A model generated the notes under the pieces. That model made no database searches, was not told where the DNA came from, and saw only the letters and a program-made list of their open reading frames with translations. DNA of 64,000 nt from Pseudomonas hormoni. GTDB taxonomy: Bacteria > Pseudomonadota > Gammaproteobacteria > Pseudomonadales > Pseudomonadaceae. Made by a program: the position numbers and the translations under genes. The DNA is taken from contig NZ_CP075566.1 of the NCBI RefSeq assembly GCF_018502625.1, positions 1,803,001-1,867,000 on the forward strand. Reading direction: 5' to 3'. Below, one piece after another: positions 49,490-59,205 of this stretch. Numbering within the stretch: position 1 is the stretch's first letter; every line of letters begins with the position of its first letter.

Positions 49490-49631
49490 ATCTAAAAAGT
49501 TGGCTGCCGCCAGTCGGCTGCCTCCTAGCGAATTGGCGACTTTGAGAAATGGGGATAGTGACCGACTCGGCATTAGTCGAGCGTGGGATAGCGCCAAGGC
49601 GGTACTGGAAACGCCAGTGGATCCCCTCTGA

Positions 49632-49868
49632 TCAATCCACATTGCTATCGACTAAATAGCGCCGGCAAGCGCGAGCTGGTTTTCGTGAAGGGTTTAGAGT
49701 ACGTCCGGCATTTGGGGAGGGGATGACATGGCATCCACTGCTTCTGCGCCGTTGGCAACGCTCCGAGCAGTAGCGCACCTCAGCCCAGCAGCGCGCCCAT
49801 TTCTTGCGCCATGCGAAAGGCAATCCGCAGACCGCACAGGTTTTGATCGGTAGTTCACTCTTCTTCAA
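49632..49868 (-). CDS. DUF2256 zinc-ribbon-like protein
   Basis: A 78-residue protein whose first half, [20 protein letters not shown] and [10 protein letters not shown], is the DUF2256 domain with a Cys4-like pattern. Members are usually 45-60 residues, so the tail ([20 protein letters not shown]) is longer than usual. Its start overlaps the photolyase stop (4 bases). DUF2256 genes are regularly found beside photolyase/cryptochrome genes; function unknown. It ends the light-type operon. Confidence 0.75.
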   Translation of the reverse strand: MKKSELPIKTCAVCGLPFAWRKKWARCWAEVRYCSERCQRRRSSGCHVIPSPNAGRTLNPSRKPARACRRYLVDSNVD

Positions 49869-51403
49869 AACGACTCCCCGACATCCAGTTTGGCGAGCAG
49901 TTTCTGGCCACGATCCCAGAGTGCTTGCTGCTTGGATTCAGTCATACGATCGAGGTTTTTATAGGCCATGCCCATACGCTGATTGCTACGCAGAAGGTCA
50001 CCATGGCGTATTAGAAAATGCCAGTAAAGCGAATTGAAAGGGCAGGCGTCGTCGGTCGTACTTTCACTGACTTTGTACGCACAATTACGGCAGTAGTCAG
50101 ACATGCGCTTTATATATTGACCACTGGCGCAGTAAGGCTTGGAGCCCAGGTAACCATCATCGGCGTGCATGACCATACCCAATGTATTGGGTAGCTCGAC
50201 CCAGTCGAATGCGTCCATGTAGATCGCCAGGTACCAGTCGCAAATCTGGGGCGGCGCGATGCCCGCCAGCAACGCAAAGTTGCCGGTCACCATCAGCCGC
50301 TGGATGTGGTGGGCATAAGCATGTTTCAAACTTTGGCCAATCGCTTGGCCCATGCAATTCATCTTGGTGTCGCCCGTCCAATAGAACTCTGGAAGCGGTC
50401 TGCTGTTGCCAAACAGATTGCCACCGGCGTAGTCGGGCATTTTCAGCCAGTAGACACCCCGTACATATTCACGCCAGCCAATGAGTTGACGGATAAAGCC
50501 TTCGGCAGCGTTTAATGGAATGTTGTGCGCCCAGTAAGCAGCCTCGACGTCGCTGCACAATTGACGTAGATCCAACAGGCCAATATTCAGCGCGGCGCTG
50601 ATCCGCGCATGGAACAGGAAAGGTTCATCACTAGCCATCGCATCTTGGTAGTCGCCGAAAGCAGCGAGGCCCCAATGGAGGAAGTAATCCCACAACGCTT
50701 GGGCATCGGCGTGGGTGACCGGGTAATCAAAAGTGTCGAGTGCGCCGTAGTGGCTGGAGAAGTTTTTTGCGACCAGCTCAAGCACTTCCTTGGTGATTGC
50801 ATCGGCTGAAAATCGCACTGGCGAGGGAGCTCTCACTCCTTTGGGCAGTGCCTTGCGGTTTTCGGCATCAAAGTTCCAGGCACCGCCGACCGGGCTGCCG
50901 TCGCCGTTGAGCAACAGACCACTCTTGCGTCGCATCTCACGGTAGAAGAACTCCATGCGCAGCTGCTTTTTGCCTTCGGCCCAGGACGCAAACTCGAGTC
51001 GGGTGCAGAGAAAACGGGTATCGGTATGCCACTGAATCGCCAAGCCGCAATCTTTGATCGACTGCTCCAGGCGCCAGTCACCGCATTCTGTCAGGTGCAA
51101 CTCATCCGGCTGCAGCAGCGACTGCCAGCGCCGTAACTCGCCCGGCACCGAGCCGCTATTTTGCGGATCATCGAGCGTGACGTATTGCACGCGGATGCCG
51201 CGCTGCTGCAACGCCTCAGCAAAATGGCGCATGGCACTGAAGATCAGCGCGATTTTTTGCGGATGATGGGGCACATGGCTGGCTTCCTCCATCACCTCCA
51301 CCAGCAAAACCGTATCGCGCTGCCTATCCAGCCCCTTCAATGAGGCCAGGTCAAAAGACAACTGGTCGCCCAAGACCAGGCATAGTCGGTGAGTCTTATA
51401 CAT
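49865..51403 (-). CDS. iron-sulfur bacterial photolyase/cryptochrome (FeS-BCP, PhrB type)
   Basis: A 512-residue flavoprotein of the FeS-BCP class, which repairs (6-4) DNA photoproducts or acts as a light sensor. The start at [20 protein letters not shown] is the family N-terminus. Four Cys at residues 350, 438, 441 and 454 ([22 protein letters not shown]) match the numbering of the iron-sulfur ligands of Agrobacterium PhrB. The FAD-binding region [20 protein letters not shown] and [20 protein letters not shown] are intact. It has DMRL and FAD partners by family. It is preceded in the operon by folE and an SDR gene, and FolE makes the pterin precursor. Confidence 0.93.
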   Translation of the reverse strand: MYKTHRLCLVLGDQLSFDLASLKGLDRQRDTVLLVEVMEEASHVPHHPQKIALIFSAMRHFAEALQQRGIRVQYVTLDDPQNSGSVPGELRRWQSLLQPDELHLTECGDWRLEQSIKDCGLAIQWHTDTRFLCTRLEFASWAEGKKQLRMEFFYREMRRKSGLLLNGDGSPVGGAWNFDAENRKALPKGVRAPSPVRFSADAITKEVLELVAKNFSSHYGALDTFDYPVTHADAQALWDYFLHWGLAAFGDYQDAMASDEPFLFHARISAALNIGLLDLRQLCSDVEAAYWAHNIPLNAAEGFIRQLIGWREYVRGVYWLKMPDYAGGNLFGNSRPLPEFYWTGDTKMNCMGQAIGQSLKHAYAHHIQRLMVTGNFALLAGIAPPQICDWYLAIYMDAFDWVELPNTLGMVMHADDGYLGSKPYCASGQYIKRMSDYCRNCAYKVSESTTDDACPFNSLYWHFLIRHGDLLRSNQRMGMAYKNLDRMTESKQQALWDRGQKLLAKLDVGESF

Positions 51404-51428
51404 TCGAAAGAGTCCAACGGAAGGTGAC

Positions 51429-51734
51429 TCACCAAGGCGCAGCCAGCGAGAAAGGAATGCGTAACGGCTCAATGCGCCCTTCACGTGAGCCGCACATCTC
51501 GTCATGGACGCACTGCTGCACAAGCACGCAGGGAAATGGCGGGACAAACTGCAACAACTCACGCAGGTGATTGATGGAGCGAAGGCGCATAGGCTTTGCT
51601 TCGTCGTCCAGCAGTGTGAACTGGCCTTGATCCAGCCCGACTCGCGCCAGATAAAAACCGCCTTCCAGAGACAGCAGCTCCAACTCTCGTACTTCGCCAT
51701 TCGCGCCCCGTTCGGTCAACGCTTGCAGATTCAA
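51429..51734 (-). CDS. DUF6482 small protein
   Basis: A 101-residue protein beginning MNLQALTERGANGEVRELEL, with LLSLEGGFYLARV, MRLRSINHLRELLQFVPPFP and the ending DEMCGSREGRIEPLRIPFSL, the pattern of DUF6482 proteins of Pseudomonas. The function is unknown. It lies 14 bases after the SDR gene and 25 bases before the photolyase gene, firmly inside the operon. A role in stress or light adaptation is inferred only from position. Confidence 0.75.
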   Translation of the reverse strand: MNLQALTERGANGEVRELELLSLEGGFYLARVGLDQGQFTLLDDEAKPMRLRSINHLRELLQFVPPFPCVLVQQCVHDEMCGSREGRIEPLRIPFSLAAPW

Positions 51735-51748
51735 GGTTCACTCCCTGC

Positions 51749-52459
51749 CTACCACGGTAGGCGTTCTCCGTTATAAGCAAAGAAATTGCCGCTGTCGGCA
51801 GGCGCCAAGCGGTCAATCAGTGATAACAATTCGCGGGCAGCGAGGCTTGCAGGCCTGGCGGCAGAAGCGCCTTTAAAGGGCTGGGACAGGCCCGAAATGA
51901 CCGTACCTGGATGAAGACTCAGCAAGCGGGTCTGAGGGCGTGTTCGTGCTAGTTCGATCGCAGCCGTTTTAATCAACATGTTCAACGCTGCCTTGGAGGC
52001 GCGATAGGCGTACCAGCCGCCCAAACGGTTATCGCCGATACTGCCCACCTTGGCGGAGAGCACTGCCATCGCGCCACTAGGGTCAAGCAATGGCAGAAAG
52101 TGACGCAAAACCAGCGCAGGCCCGAGTGTGTTGACTTGGAATATCGCCTGGAGCGTATCCGCTTCAATAGCGGAGTAGCTTTTTTCAGGCTTGATGTCGT
52201 CGCGGTGGAGTAGTCCTGCGGCATGCACGATCAACTGATACGGTGCTTCCTTAGTCAATTCTGCGGCCGCCCTGGCGATACTGTCGGGCTTTTCCAGATC
52301 CAAACTTGGAACACTGTTGCGCCCCAGCTCACGAACGCCCGCACAACGTGGATCTTTATTGAGCAACTCACAAAAAGCCGAGCCGAGCGCTCCACTGGCG
52401 CCTATCACTAAGGCACGGTAGCCGTCGCCAAGGGAGTTCATCTTGAAGGAACTGTTCAT
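51749..52459 (-). CDS. short-chain dehydrogenase/reductase
   Basis: A 236-residue SDR enzyme. The cofactor loop reads ALVIGASGALGSAFCELL (G-x3-G-x-G), the catalytic Tyr and Lys are in YAYRASKAALNMLIK, and the Ser lies in LSAKVGSIGDNRLGG. The start at MNSSFKMNSLGDGY follows a GGAGAGG site; the longer frame upstream runs into folE and is rejected. The substrate is unknown. Members of this group often sit with folE and photolyase genes, possibly acting on pterins or on reactive carbonyls; that is inference. Confidence 0.85.
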   Translation of the reverse strand: MNSSFKMNSLGDGYRALVIGASGALGSAFCELLNKDPRCAGVRELGRNSVPSLDLEKPDSIARAAAELTKEAPYQLIVHAAGLLHRDDIKPEKSYSAIEADTLQAIFQVNTLGPALVLRHFLPLLDPSGAMAVLSAKVGSIGDNRLGGWYAYRASKAALNMLIKTAAIELARTRPQTRLLSLHPGTVISGLSQPFKGASAARPASLAARELLSLIDRLAPADSGNFFAYNGERLPW

Positions 52460-52494
52460 TGAGCCTCTCCCACGCCTTGTGCGGATTTTGGGCC

Positions 52495-53055
52495 TTAACT
52501 GCGTCGCCCAATCAGTTGCAGGAACTCGAGACGCGTAGCGGATGACTCGCGAAAGGCCCCGAGCATCACTGAGGTCGTCATCACCGAGTTTTGCTTCTCC
52601 ACGCCTCGCATCATCATGCACATGTGCTTTGCCTCAATAACCACAGCCACACCGGCGGCATCGGTGATGTGCTGAATGGCGTCGGCAATTTGTTTTGTGA
52701 GGTTTTCCTGAATCTGTAAGCGGCGGGCAAACATATCGACCACTCGTGCGACCTTGGACAGGCCCATTACCCTCCCTGTGGGGATGTACGCGACATGAGC
52801 CTTGCCGATGAAGGGCAGCAGGTGATGCTCACACAATGAATACAGTTCGATATCGCGCACGATGACCATTTCATCGTTTTGCGATTCGAACAGGGCACCG
52901 TTGGTCACGTCTTCCAAACTCATCGTGTAGCCGTTGCAAAGGTATTGCATCGCTTTGGCTGCGCGCTTGGGCGTGTCCAGCAGTCCTTCACGCTCAGGGT
53001 TCTCGCCTACGGCGACAAGAATTTCACGGTAATGCTTGGCTATTGATGGGTTCAT
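52495..53055 (-). CDS. folE: GTP cyclohydrolase I (FolE type)
   Basis: A 186-residue GTP cyclohydrolase I, which converts GTP to dihydroneopterin triphosphate for folate and other pterins. The zinc ligands are seen in [20 protein letters not shown] and [20 protein letters not shown]; the conserved [16 protein letters not shown] is at the N-terminus. As the window is accessory, this is probably a second, inducible copy beside a housekeeping folE. In this operon the pterin could supply a photolyase antenna or another light-stress cofactor; that link is inferred from the gene order. Confidence 0.92.
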   Translation of the reverse strand: MNPSIAKHYREILVAVGENPEREGLLDTPKRAAKAMQYLCNGYTMSLEDVTNGALFESQNDEMVIVRDIELYSLCEHHLLPFIGKAHVAYIPTGRVMGLSKVARVVDMFARRLQIQENLTKQIADAIQHITDAAGVAVVIEAKHMCMMMRGVEKQNSVMTTSVMLGAFRESSATRLEFLQLIGRRS

Positions 53056-53233
53056 TTAGATTCCTGGCAGCCATGCTGCGCTTAATGTGGCGGCAATACT
53101 TGGCAGTAGGGGAGTGCCTGCTGCGCACCAGAAAACACGTTGTTCACCAGATCAGCTATGACCCAGGTTCTTCGTCCGGCCATGACAAAGCGAAGCTTTC
53201 TAGGTCTGCTTTGTTTTCAAAGTGGGCCGCTCG

Positions 53234-53665
53234 TCAGGTGCGGGGTTTTGACTCCGGCACCCCGCAACGGTCATCGACACAGCGACGGCGGCCATCAGGG
53301 TGAGGAAGCCACGCCAAATGGGGGCGTAAGCGGCAGAAGAGGCGATAACCTAAAGCAAGAAGCGGTCGGATGGCACGCCATGTCAGTGGCGCTGCCCAAA
53401 ACCCCAAACCGGCGGCTCGCCAGCTCCACAGGGTGGCGTCCAGGCCGGTTACCCAGCGGCCATCGGCGAAACGGGCGTGCAGCGAGGACTGCATTTGCTC
53501 GAACGTGAACCCGAGTGCCTTGGCGTCGAACGCACCGCTGCTGATGTCAATAAATAGCAGTCGACTCTCTGCGGCGTGTCGATTCAGGATCTTGATTTCG
53601 CGCGCACACAGCGGACATTGACTGTCAAAGTACAGCGTCAGTGGCCAATCCTTTTTATTGTACAT
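53234..53665 (-). CDS. DUF393 (DCC) thiol-disulfide-like protein
   Basis: A 143-residue protein of the DUF393 family, named for the DxxCxxC motif: TLYFDSQCPLCAREIKILNR at residues 9-28. The middle SSLHARFADGRWVTGLDATL and WRAIRPLLALGYRLFCRLRP are also typical. The thioredoxin-like start suggests a redox role, but none is proven. It is the first gene of the minus-strand operon toward folE, with a 178-base gap to folE that holds no gene. Its ATG lies 10 bases from the box at 53676-53696, leaving very little leader. Confidence 0.85.
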   Translation of the reverse strand: MYNKKDWPLTLYFDSQCPLCAREIKILNRHAAESRLLFIDISSGAFDAKALGFTFEQMQSSLHARFADGRWVTGLDATLWSWRAAGLGFWAAPLTWRAIRPLLALGYRLFCRLRPHLAWLPHPDGRRRCVDDRCGVPESKPRT

Positions 53666-53675
53666 TTATAGCGAC

Positions 53676-53696
53676 CTTGTATAGGTTTTGCACAAG
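53676..53696 (-). promoter_or_regulatory. CTTGT...ACAAG box upstream of the photolyase operon
   Basis: The 21-base element has ends CTTGT and ACAAG forming an inverted repeat and contains the word TGTATAGGTTTT on the plus strand (AAAACCTATACA toward DUF393). A very similar 21-base element lies at 42909-42929. It directly precedes the first gene of the light-type operon. The regulator is not known; MerR-family LitR is the best guess by context. Confidence 0.6.
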
Positions 53697-53732
53697 ATAT
53701 GCCGAAAGAAAAGGACTGACAATGAGCGCGCC

Positions 53733-55373
53733 CTAAGCCACGCTGAAAAATGCGACCTTCAGGGTAAGACGATCAGCAAGCTGCGCTAACTCCTGGCTGG
53801 CCGTGGCAACTTCACGAGAGCCAGTTGCCGATTGCACCGTTGAGCTATGGATGCGCGTGATATTTTGCGCAACGTCTTCGGCCACGACGCTTTGCTGGAT
53901 AGATGCGCTGGCGATTTGGGCATTCATGTGGTTTATGGCGCCGACTTGCTGGCTAATTTTAGCTAACGCCGTCTGGGCGTTGCGGGTTTGCGCAACGGTG
54001 TGGCTTACCAGTTCGCAACTATTACGCATGGTTTGTGCAGCAGTTTCAGTACCGCTCTGCAGGGTGCCTATCATTTCGCGAATTTCCCGCGTCGACTCCT
54101 GAGTTCGATTAGCTAGAGAGCGCACCTCATCGGCCACAACCGCAAACCCTCGGCCATGCTCACCTGCTCGGGCCGCTTCGATGGCCGCGTTAAGCGCCAA
54201 CAGGTTAGTTTGCGTGGCAATTGAATTGATTACCTCGATCACTATTTCGATCTCTTCGCTGCGCTTTGACACCTGCTCTACGGTATTGGTGGTTTCAACC
54301 AGTGTGTTCGCTAATTGTTCGATAGCGAGAGTGGTGTCCGCAACGACGCGATTACCGCTTATAACTTCAGCATCGGCTAGACGCGTTGCGTCCGCTGCTT
54401 GAGATGCATAGCCCGAAACTTCATTGACCGTTGCCGCCATTTGCGTAATTGCAGTTGCCACCTGCTCGGCTTCGCGGGTCTGCAGGCTGATTTGATTGTT
54501 ATTGGTGGACGATGTGGTCAACAGTTGCCGAGATGAATTGTTGACCTCTTGGGCCGCAATACGAACTTCACTAATGGTATCAGCCAAACGGCTAAGGGCA
54601 GTTTTCAGAACGCCCATCACGCTGTTCGGATAATCGGTAACGATCACTTGTTGCAAATCGCCTGCGGCCAACCGTTGGATAGCCTGTGCAACCTGAGTCG
54701 GATCAGCACCCAGCGTTGACTTGACGAAGCGGATAATAGAGATCGCCAAAATAATGCTCAGCAGCAGCGCTATCCCGGTGGCCATGAGCATCAGTCCTCG
54801 AAACTCACTAGCGGTGGCTTGTACCGCACTGAGTTGGGTTTTGATCGAGGCTTCTTCATAGTCAATCAGTGCATTCACGCGTTTCAACCACTCGTTATAT
54901 TCACCGGAGGTTTGGCGCAGCAGCAAAGCCTGTGCACCAGAAATATCCCCGGCGCGACGCAGGGCAATTACCGATTTGGTAGAAGCTAGCGTTTGCTTTT
55001 CAATGTCTTTAATCGCCCGTAACAGCTGTTGCTCCTGCGATGTTACTCCTGCAATTGCGAATAGCTGATCCATTGGTATGGCTGAATCGGAGTAGGCCTG
55101 CTCTAGATTTACAACTTCATTGAGGTGGACGTTTAAGTCTTGTTCACTATCCACCAACACTGCGTCCCGAATAGCAATGGCCCGATTGTGCACGCTTCCG
55201 CGAAAGTTAATAGCGTAGCGTTGAATTTTTGCCGCATTTTTGCTTACGTCTTCCAGGGTGGAATCGATAAAACTCACACGTTGAATGCCCACGGCGGTGA
55301 TTAGTATGAGGAGCGACACAATTACGGCGAAGCCAAGCCCTATGCGCGAGGCTAGTGAGATTGAGTTTTTCAT
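53733..55373 (-). CDS. membrane methyl-accepting chemotaxis protein (4HB type)
   Basis: A 546-residue chemoreceptor. Helix 1 (about residues 8-30) and helix 2 (about 192-213) bracket a helical periplasmic domain resembling 4HB_MCP ([40 protein letters not shown]). HAMP ([20 protein letters not shown]) leads to the signalling domain with tip [20 protein letters not shown] and [19 protein letters not shown]. It appears complete. The ligand is unknown. Its upstream region carries the inverted TGTATAGGTTTT pair at 55550-55585, about 180 bases from the start, linking it to the photolyase operon and the PAS-PAS receptor. Confidence 0.9.
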   Translation of the reverse strand: MKNSISLASRIGLGFAVIVSLLILITAVGIQRVSFIDSTLEDVSKNAAKIQRYAINFRGSVHNRAIAIRDAVLVDSEQDLNVHLNEVVNLEQAYSDSAIPMDQLFAIAGVTSQEQQLLRAIKDIEKQTLASTKSVIALRRAGDISGAQALLLRQTSGEYNEWLKRVNALIDYEEASIKTQLSAVQATASEFRGLMLMATGIALLLSIILAISIIRFVKSTLGADPTQVAQAIQRLAAGDLQQVIVTDYPNSVMGVLKTALSRLADTISEVRIAAQEVNNSSRQLLTTSSTNNNQISLQTREAEQVATAITQMAATVNEVSGYASQAADATRLADAEVISGNRVVADTTLAIEQLANTLVETTNTVEQVSKRSEEIEIVIEVINSIATQTNLLALNAAIEAARAGEHGRGFAVVADEVRSLANRTQESTREIREMIGTLQSGTETAAQTMRNSCELVSHTVAQTRNAQTALAKISQQVGAINHMNAQIASASIQQSVVAEDVAQNITRIHSSTVQSATGSREVATASQELAQLADRLTLKVAFFSVA

Positions 55374-56204
55374 GGGCTGAGCTCTTAGATAGACCCTGTA
55401 CGGGCAAGACGTGGTGGTTCTGTTTTGCTATCCATGTCAAGGGCTACTTGTGTGCCTCTACCGCCCTTTTGAAAGTGACGAGAGCCCCACGAGGCACGAG
55501 CGCGAGCAGCTGGTGATCGCTGACTGATGGCAGAATGGCACACATTGCAGAAAACCTATACACGAATTTAGTTTTGTATAGGTTTTACCGCTTCTCGCAA
55601 AGTCGAGCCACTGCTGGCAGTCGCAGTCTGGTTTCGGTGATGCACCAAGATGGCGAGCGGATCAGCTCGTAAAAAGCTACGCGGCCCGATGAGGGAACTG
55701 GGATTGGTCAGCGAGAGCCCGGGCTCGTATGCTTAAAAGCGACGGTGAAACGACCAGATATTTCCGAACATTTGGGGTCGTGATTTCCATGTTCTAGCGC
55801 CTAATCAAGTCTGGTGCGGCGCCATCACCTACACCGCGCCAAGACTGACTGCAAGCAGTCTTCGACTACCAGGCAAAGCACAGTTGGCGCGGTTTTCCTA
55901 TTAATTTTGGTTTCAAGAATCTGTTGATTGCATTGGAACGCTTTAAAAACCCGCTCACTAAGAACTGGAGACTGGAAGGGTTCTAGGGTGTGGTCGACTT
56001 GGTAAATGCAGGCACTGAGCATGATCTCAAGGATACGAAACTCCTCATATGCCGTCGCCTGCTTGCCCGAAAAGCAATGGGGCAATGACCTAATTCTACA
56101 AAGCGACTCATTACGCTGACCCCAGCTTCGGATCGCCATCAATCTCGCCCAAGCGTTGCTTTTGGGCCTACAGTCTTGAGTGTCGCTCACTGCAAGGAAT
56201 ACAA
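55374..56204. other. 831-base gap between chemoreceptor and DUF3429 gene
   Basis: It holds the inverted box pair (55550-55585), which may serve the chemoreceptor. A minus-strand frame at 55825-56235 lacks a ribosome binding site and family signal and overlaps the DUF3429 start. No other structure was found. Confidence 0.5.
55550..55585. promoter_or_regulatory. inverted TGTATAGGTTTT pair upstream of the membrane chemoreceptor
   Basis: AAAACCTATACA (55550-55561) and TGTATAGGTTTT (55574-55585) form a perfect 12-base inverted repeat with a 12-base spacer. Read on the minus strand, the piece TACAAAAC-N8-TGTATAGGTTTT is also present, as upstream of the other chemoreceptor. Confidence 0.65.
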
Positions 56205-56669
56205 ATGAACGCGTTGCCTTCAACCTCTCTGCCAAAGCACGTCAGCCTGCTGGGTTATGGCGGTCTGTTGCCGTTTATTTTTCTGCCGCTGCTGATCCCG
56301 TTCTCTCTCGACTATCGGCCGTTGTTTGCGATTGCGCTTGTTAACTATGGCGCAGTCATCCTGAGCTTCGTCGGCGCCTTACACTGGGGCTTCGCCATGA
56401 CCGTGAAAGACATGAGCGCCGAGCAGGGCAGCGACCGGTTCATCTGGAGTGTCATTCCTGCGCTTATTGCTTGGATTGCCACGTTAATGCCAATGCCATT
56501 GGGTTGCTTGCTGCTGGTCATCGGCTTTGTTGTCCACCTCCGGCAGGACAGGCAGATGTTGCGGGTTACGAGCTTGCCTGCCTGGTACCTGCCGATGCGA
56601 TTACGGCTTACCCTCGTGGCGAGCGTCTGCTTGCTGCTTGCCGCGATCGTTGAGGCGCTTCATTCATGA
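56205..56669 (+). CDS. DUF3429 membrane protein
   Basis: A 154-residue protein with five hydrophobic helices (LLGYGGLLPFIFLPLLIPFS, AIALVNYGAVILSFVGALHW, FIWSVIPALIAWIATLMPMP and two more), of the DUF3429 family. The motif FVGALHWGFAM is typical. The function is unknown. A GCAAGGA site precedes the ATG. It overlaps the ABC1 kinase gene by 4 bases, so the two act together or are at least made together. DUF3429 genes recur with DUF393, folE and photolyase genes. Confidence 0.8.
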   Translation: MNALPSTSLPKHVSLLGYGGLLPFIFLPLLIPFSLDYRPLFAIALVNYGAVILSFVGALHWGFAMTVKDMSAEQGSDRFIWSVIPALIAWIATLMPMPLGCLLLVIGFVVHLRQDRQMLRVTSLPAWYLPMRLRLTLVASVCLLLAAIVEALHS

Positions 56670-57985
56670 AGCCTCGTGAGCCCGGCTCGTTGCCCGTGCC
56701 TGGCAGCCGCTTATCGCGCTTGATGCGTTTAGGCAGTTTGGCCTCGGGCGTCGCGGGCGGCATGCTAGCCGAAGGCGCTCGGCAGTGGGTTCAGGGCAAA
56801 CGTCCGGCACTCAGCGAACTGCTGTTGACGTCCAGCAATGTGCATCGGGTGGTCGAGCAACTGTCGCAACTGCGTGGCGCCGCCATGAAGGTTGGGCAGT
56901 TGTTATCGATGGATGCAGGTGATTTGTTGCCGCGCGAGTTCAGCGAAATCCTTTCTCGTCTGCGTTGCGACGCTCATCCTATGCCCATGAGCCAGTTGGT
57001 GGCAGTCCTCAACGAAAGCTGGGGCAAGGGCTGGGAAGGGCGCTTCGAACGGTTTTCCTTCACGCCATTGGCGGCAGCGTCCATCGGCCAGGTTCATGTT
57101 GCGAAAGGAAAGGACGGCCAAAGCCTGGCGATCAAGGTGCAATACCCTGGCGTGCGCGAGAGTATTTCGAGCGATGTGGATAACGTTGCTACCTTGTTGC
57201 GCATGTCCGGGATGCTGCCTAAGGGCATGGACGTCGCCCCATTGCTCCAAGAGGCCAAGCGTCAGCTGCAGGATGAAGCGGACTACATGAAAGAAACCGA
57301 GCACTTACGGCGCTTTGATCAACTGTTGGCCGACAGTCATGACTTTCTGGTTCCTCGTGCGTATGCCCAGTTCAGCACGCCGAATATTTTGGTGATGTCC
57401 TTCGTTGACGGAGTAGCGGTGGAGTCACTAGAGCACGCGCCCCAGGCAGAGCGCGACCGGATCATCATGTTGCTATTCGGCCTGTTTCTGCGCGAGGTGT
57501 TCGAGTTCCAGTGCGTGCAGACCGACCCTAACTTTGCCAATTACCGTTATCAGCAAGGCTCCGGCCGGATGGTGTTGTTGGACTTCGGCGCCACGCGACT
57601 TTATGACCGCAACACTACCGAGGCTTATCGCCGCTTGCTGATTGCAGGCCTGCATGAAGACCGTGCCGCCATCACCAATGCCGCGCTGGACGTCGGCTAC
57701 TTTCAGCCTGAAACGCTGCCCAAACACCGAGCGGTGCTCACTGATCTCATTACACAGGCCTGCGAGCCACTGAGGCATCAAGGTGCCTATGACTTTGCGA
57801 CGTCTGACCTGGCCGTACGCCTGCGTAATACCGGTTGGGAACTAGGTGCCGACCGCGACTTCTGGCACGCGCCACCTGTGGATGTACTGTTTCTGCATCG
57901 CAAGGTGGCAGGTTTGTACCTGTTGGCCGCGAAGCTGAAGGCGCGGGTGAATGTCCGGAGGCTGTTCGAGCCTTACGTGATTTGA
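56666..57985 (+). CDS. ABC1/UbiB-family atypical kinase
   Basis: A 439-residue ABC1/ADCK-type protein. The N-terminal KxGQ extension reads LRGAAMKVGQLLSMDAGDLL, the Ala-rich loop AAASIGQVHVAKGKDGQSLA, the catalytic Lys is in LAIKVQYPG, Glu in QLQDEADYMKET, and the metal loop VLLDFGATRLYD replaces DFG. Family members act as ATPases in quinone biosynthesis or lipid homeostasis. The long C-terminal part (APPVDVLFLHRKVAGLYLLA) is typical. Translational coupling to DUF3429 points to a membrane-related task. It is distinct from the housekeeping UbiB, which has C-terminal membrane helices. Confidence 0.88.
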   Translation: MKPREPGSLPVPGSRLSRLMRLGSLASGVAGGMLAEGARQWVQGKRPALSELLLTSSNVHRVVEQLSQLRGAAMKVGQLLSMDAGDLLPREFSEILSRLRCDAHPMPMSQLVAVLNESWGKGWEGRFERFSFTPLAAASIGQVHVAKGKDGQSLAIKVQYPGVRESISSDVDNVATLLRMSGMLPKGMDVAPLLQEAKRQLQDEADYMKETEHLRRFDQLLADSHDFLVPRAYAQFSTPNILVMSFVDGVAVESLEHAPQAERDRIIMLLFGLFLREVFEFQCVQTDPNFANYRYQQGSGRMVLLDFGATRLYDRNTTEAYRRLLIAGLHEDRAAITNAALDVGYFQPETLPKHRAVLTDLITQACEPLRHQGAYDFATSDLAVRLRNTGWELGADRDFWHAPPVDVLFLHRKVAGLYLLAAKLKARVNVRRLFEPYVI

Positions 57986-58235
57986 GCGCTTTATGGGCGA
58001 TAAATGCTCGCCTTGGGTACCGCTACCGTTTAACCATGCCTTTGCATAATTCTCGGCCCGCAAGTATCTGATCTCTGATTCAATTGGCGATTTGCTGGGC
58101 TGCGGAGCTATAGCTACATCGGCTATCGCTCATTCGGGCTTAAGCCCGGCTCGACCCAAAGTCTTCATATGCCCTGAGCGATTCACTCCGCAGTTGGCCT
58201 TCCACGATTGATTCGAGAGGCGCATTGCCGCTGCC

Positions 58236-58478
58236 TCATTTTTCCGGGGCGTCACCAAGCCGTCCGCTATCCCAGGCTTCAGTGAGCTCGTCTATTCGAT
58301 CCGAGATTTGAGGCTTTTTTGATAGGACAAGGCAGCGCGTGTTGCCGACAAATTCTTCTATCAGATACACAGAATCGCCGACATCCAGTTCGAGCTCCTG
58401 CAGCGCTTCGTCCGGAATTCGAATTGCGCCGTCACCATCCCATTCCTCGATCGTCACTTTCATCGGTGGCTTTTTCAC
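58236..58478 (-). CDS. AbrB/MazE-like small DNA-binding protein
   Basis: An 80-residue protein with a SpoVT/AbrB fold: KVTIEEWDGDGAIRIPDEAL, QELELDVGDSVYLIEEF. Such domains occur in antitoxins (MazE-like) and transition regulators. No toxin gene is adjacent; the next gene upstream (58539) is a hypothetical protein unlike known toxins. A start at MKVTIEE five codons in is equally good. It could be a lone regulator. Confidence 0.65.
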   Translation of the reverse strand: MKKPPMKVTIEEWDGDGAIRIPDEALQELELDVGDSVYLIEEFVGNTRCLVLSKKPQISDRIDELTEAWDSGRLGDAPEK

Positions 58479-58538
58479 GTGTGGTCTCCATTGGCTGAAT
58501 CTGCAAGCTGTTCAATTTAGAGATTCACGGCGGTAGGT

Positions 58539-58820
58539 TTACAGATCTGGATAATCGTCCAGCCTAAGGCTAGGAGCCCCCGTGTCTCGAGACTCACGCT
58601 TAGGCGTATGTATCAATCCGGCTTCGGCATCTGCACGCATCTGCTCGAGCTCTTTGCGAAATGCCTTGTCCTGAACCGTGGGTTTGCTGGTGTACGGTTT
58701 GCGCTCTGGTTCAGGCTTGGCTGCATAAGTCGTTAACGCGTCTGGGTCATGCTGCAGCTTCTCTTGGACTTGCGACTCCAGCATCGCACGGAGGGCGTCT
58801 TTATCGGGACGGGTAAGCAA
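58539..58820 (-). CDS. hypothetical polar protein
   Basis: A 93-residue charged protein (LRAMLESQVQEKLQHDPDAL, DKAFRKELEQMRADAEAGLI) with a proline-lysine-rich middle and two predicted helices. No family is recognised, although short Pseudomonas proteins of similar make-up occur near regulators. It lies upstream of the AbrB-like gene with a 60-base gap, so shared transcription is possible. Confidence 0.5.
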   Translation of the reverse strand: MLTRPDKDALRAMLESQVQEKLQHDPDALTTYAAKPEPERKPYTSKPTVQDKAFRKELEQMRADAEAGLIHTPKRESRDTGAPSLRLDDYPDL

Positions 58821-59205
58821 TTTGTTACTCCTAGTTGGCGGTCAGTGATTGGCTCATTGGATGGTGAAAGACGGGAGTCCAAGCCCTAACTGTAACCGCC
58901 TGCGGTGAATGACTTTATAAAGTTTGAAAATAGCAAAAACAGGACGCACGCCTCAGCCTAATGTTGGTGCCGGCAACGGTTTGCCAAGTCGGCTCACGAT
59001 AGACTGAGGGTTGTACCGCGTGGCCGATTGCGTCGCAGTTCAACGACGTGTACAGCATGATGAGCGTATAGGGTAATTGACACCTCATGAGGCACCCTCC
59101 AGCTAGCTTCAAATCAGCCGGTAATTAAGACCTGTTCGTACAACTGAAACACTGACGAAACATTCCGGCCATATGATTCGCCCACTGAAATCTAGGAGAT
59201 TGGAG
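58821..59205. other. 385-base gap without a supported gene
   Basis: A short minus-strand frame at 58915-59112 is open but shows no ribosome binding site. Nothing else was seen. Confidence 0.5.

Noticed and set aside
55825..56235. Minus-strand frame of 136 codons overlapping the DUF3429 start
   Set aside because: Overlaps a well-supported gene and lacks a ribosome binding site and family signal.
58236..58820. Toxin-antitoxin pair (AbrB-like plus 93-residue protein)
   Set aside because: The 93-residue protein is a charged, disordered-looking protein unlike known toxins, and the order and spacing do not fit a classic pair.
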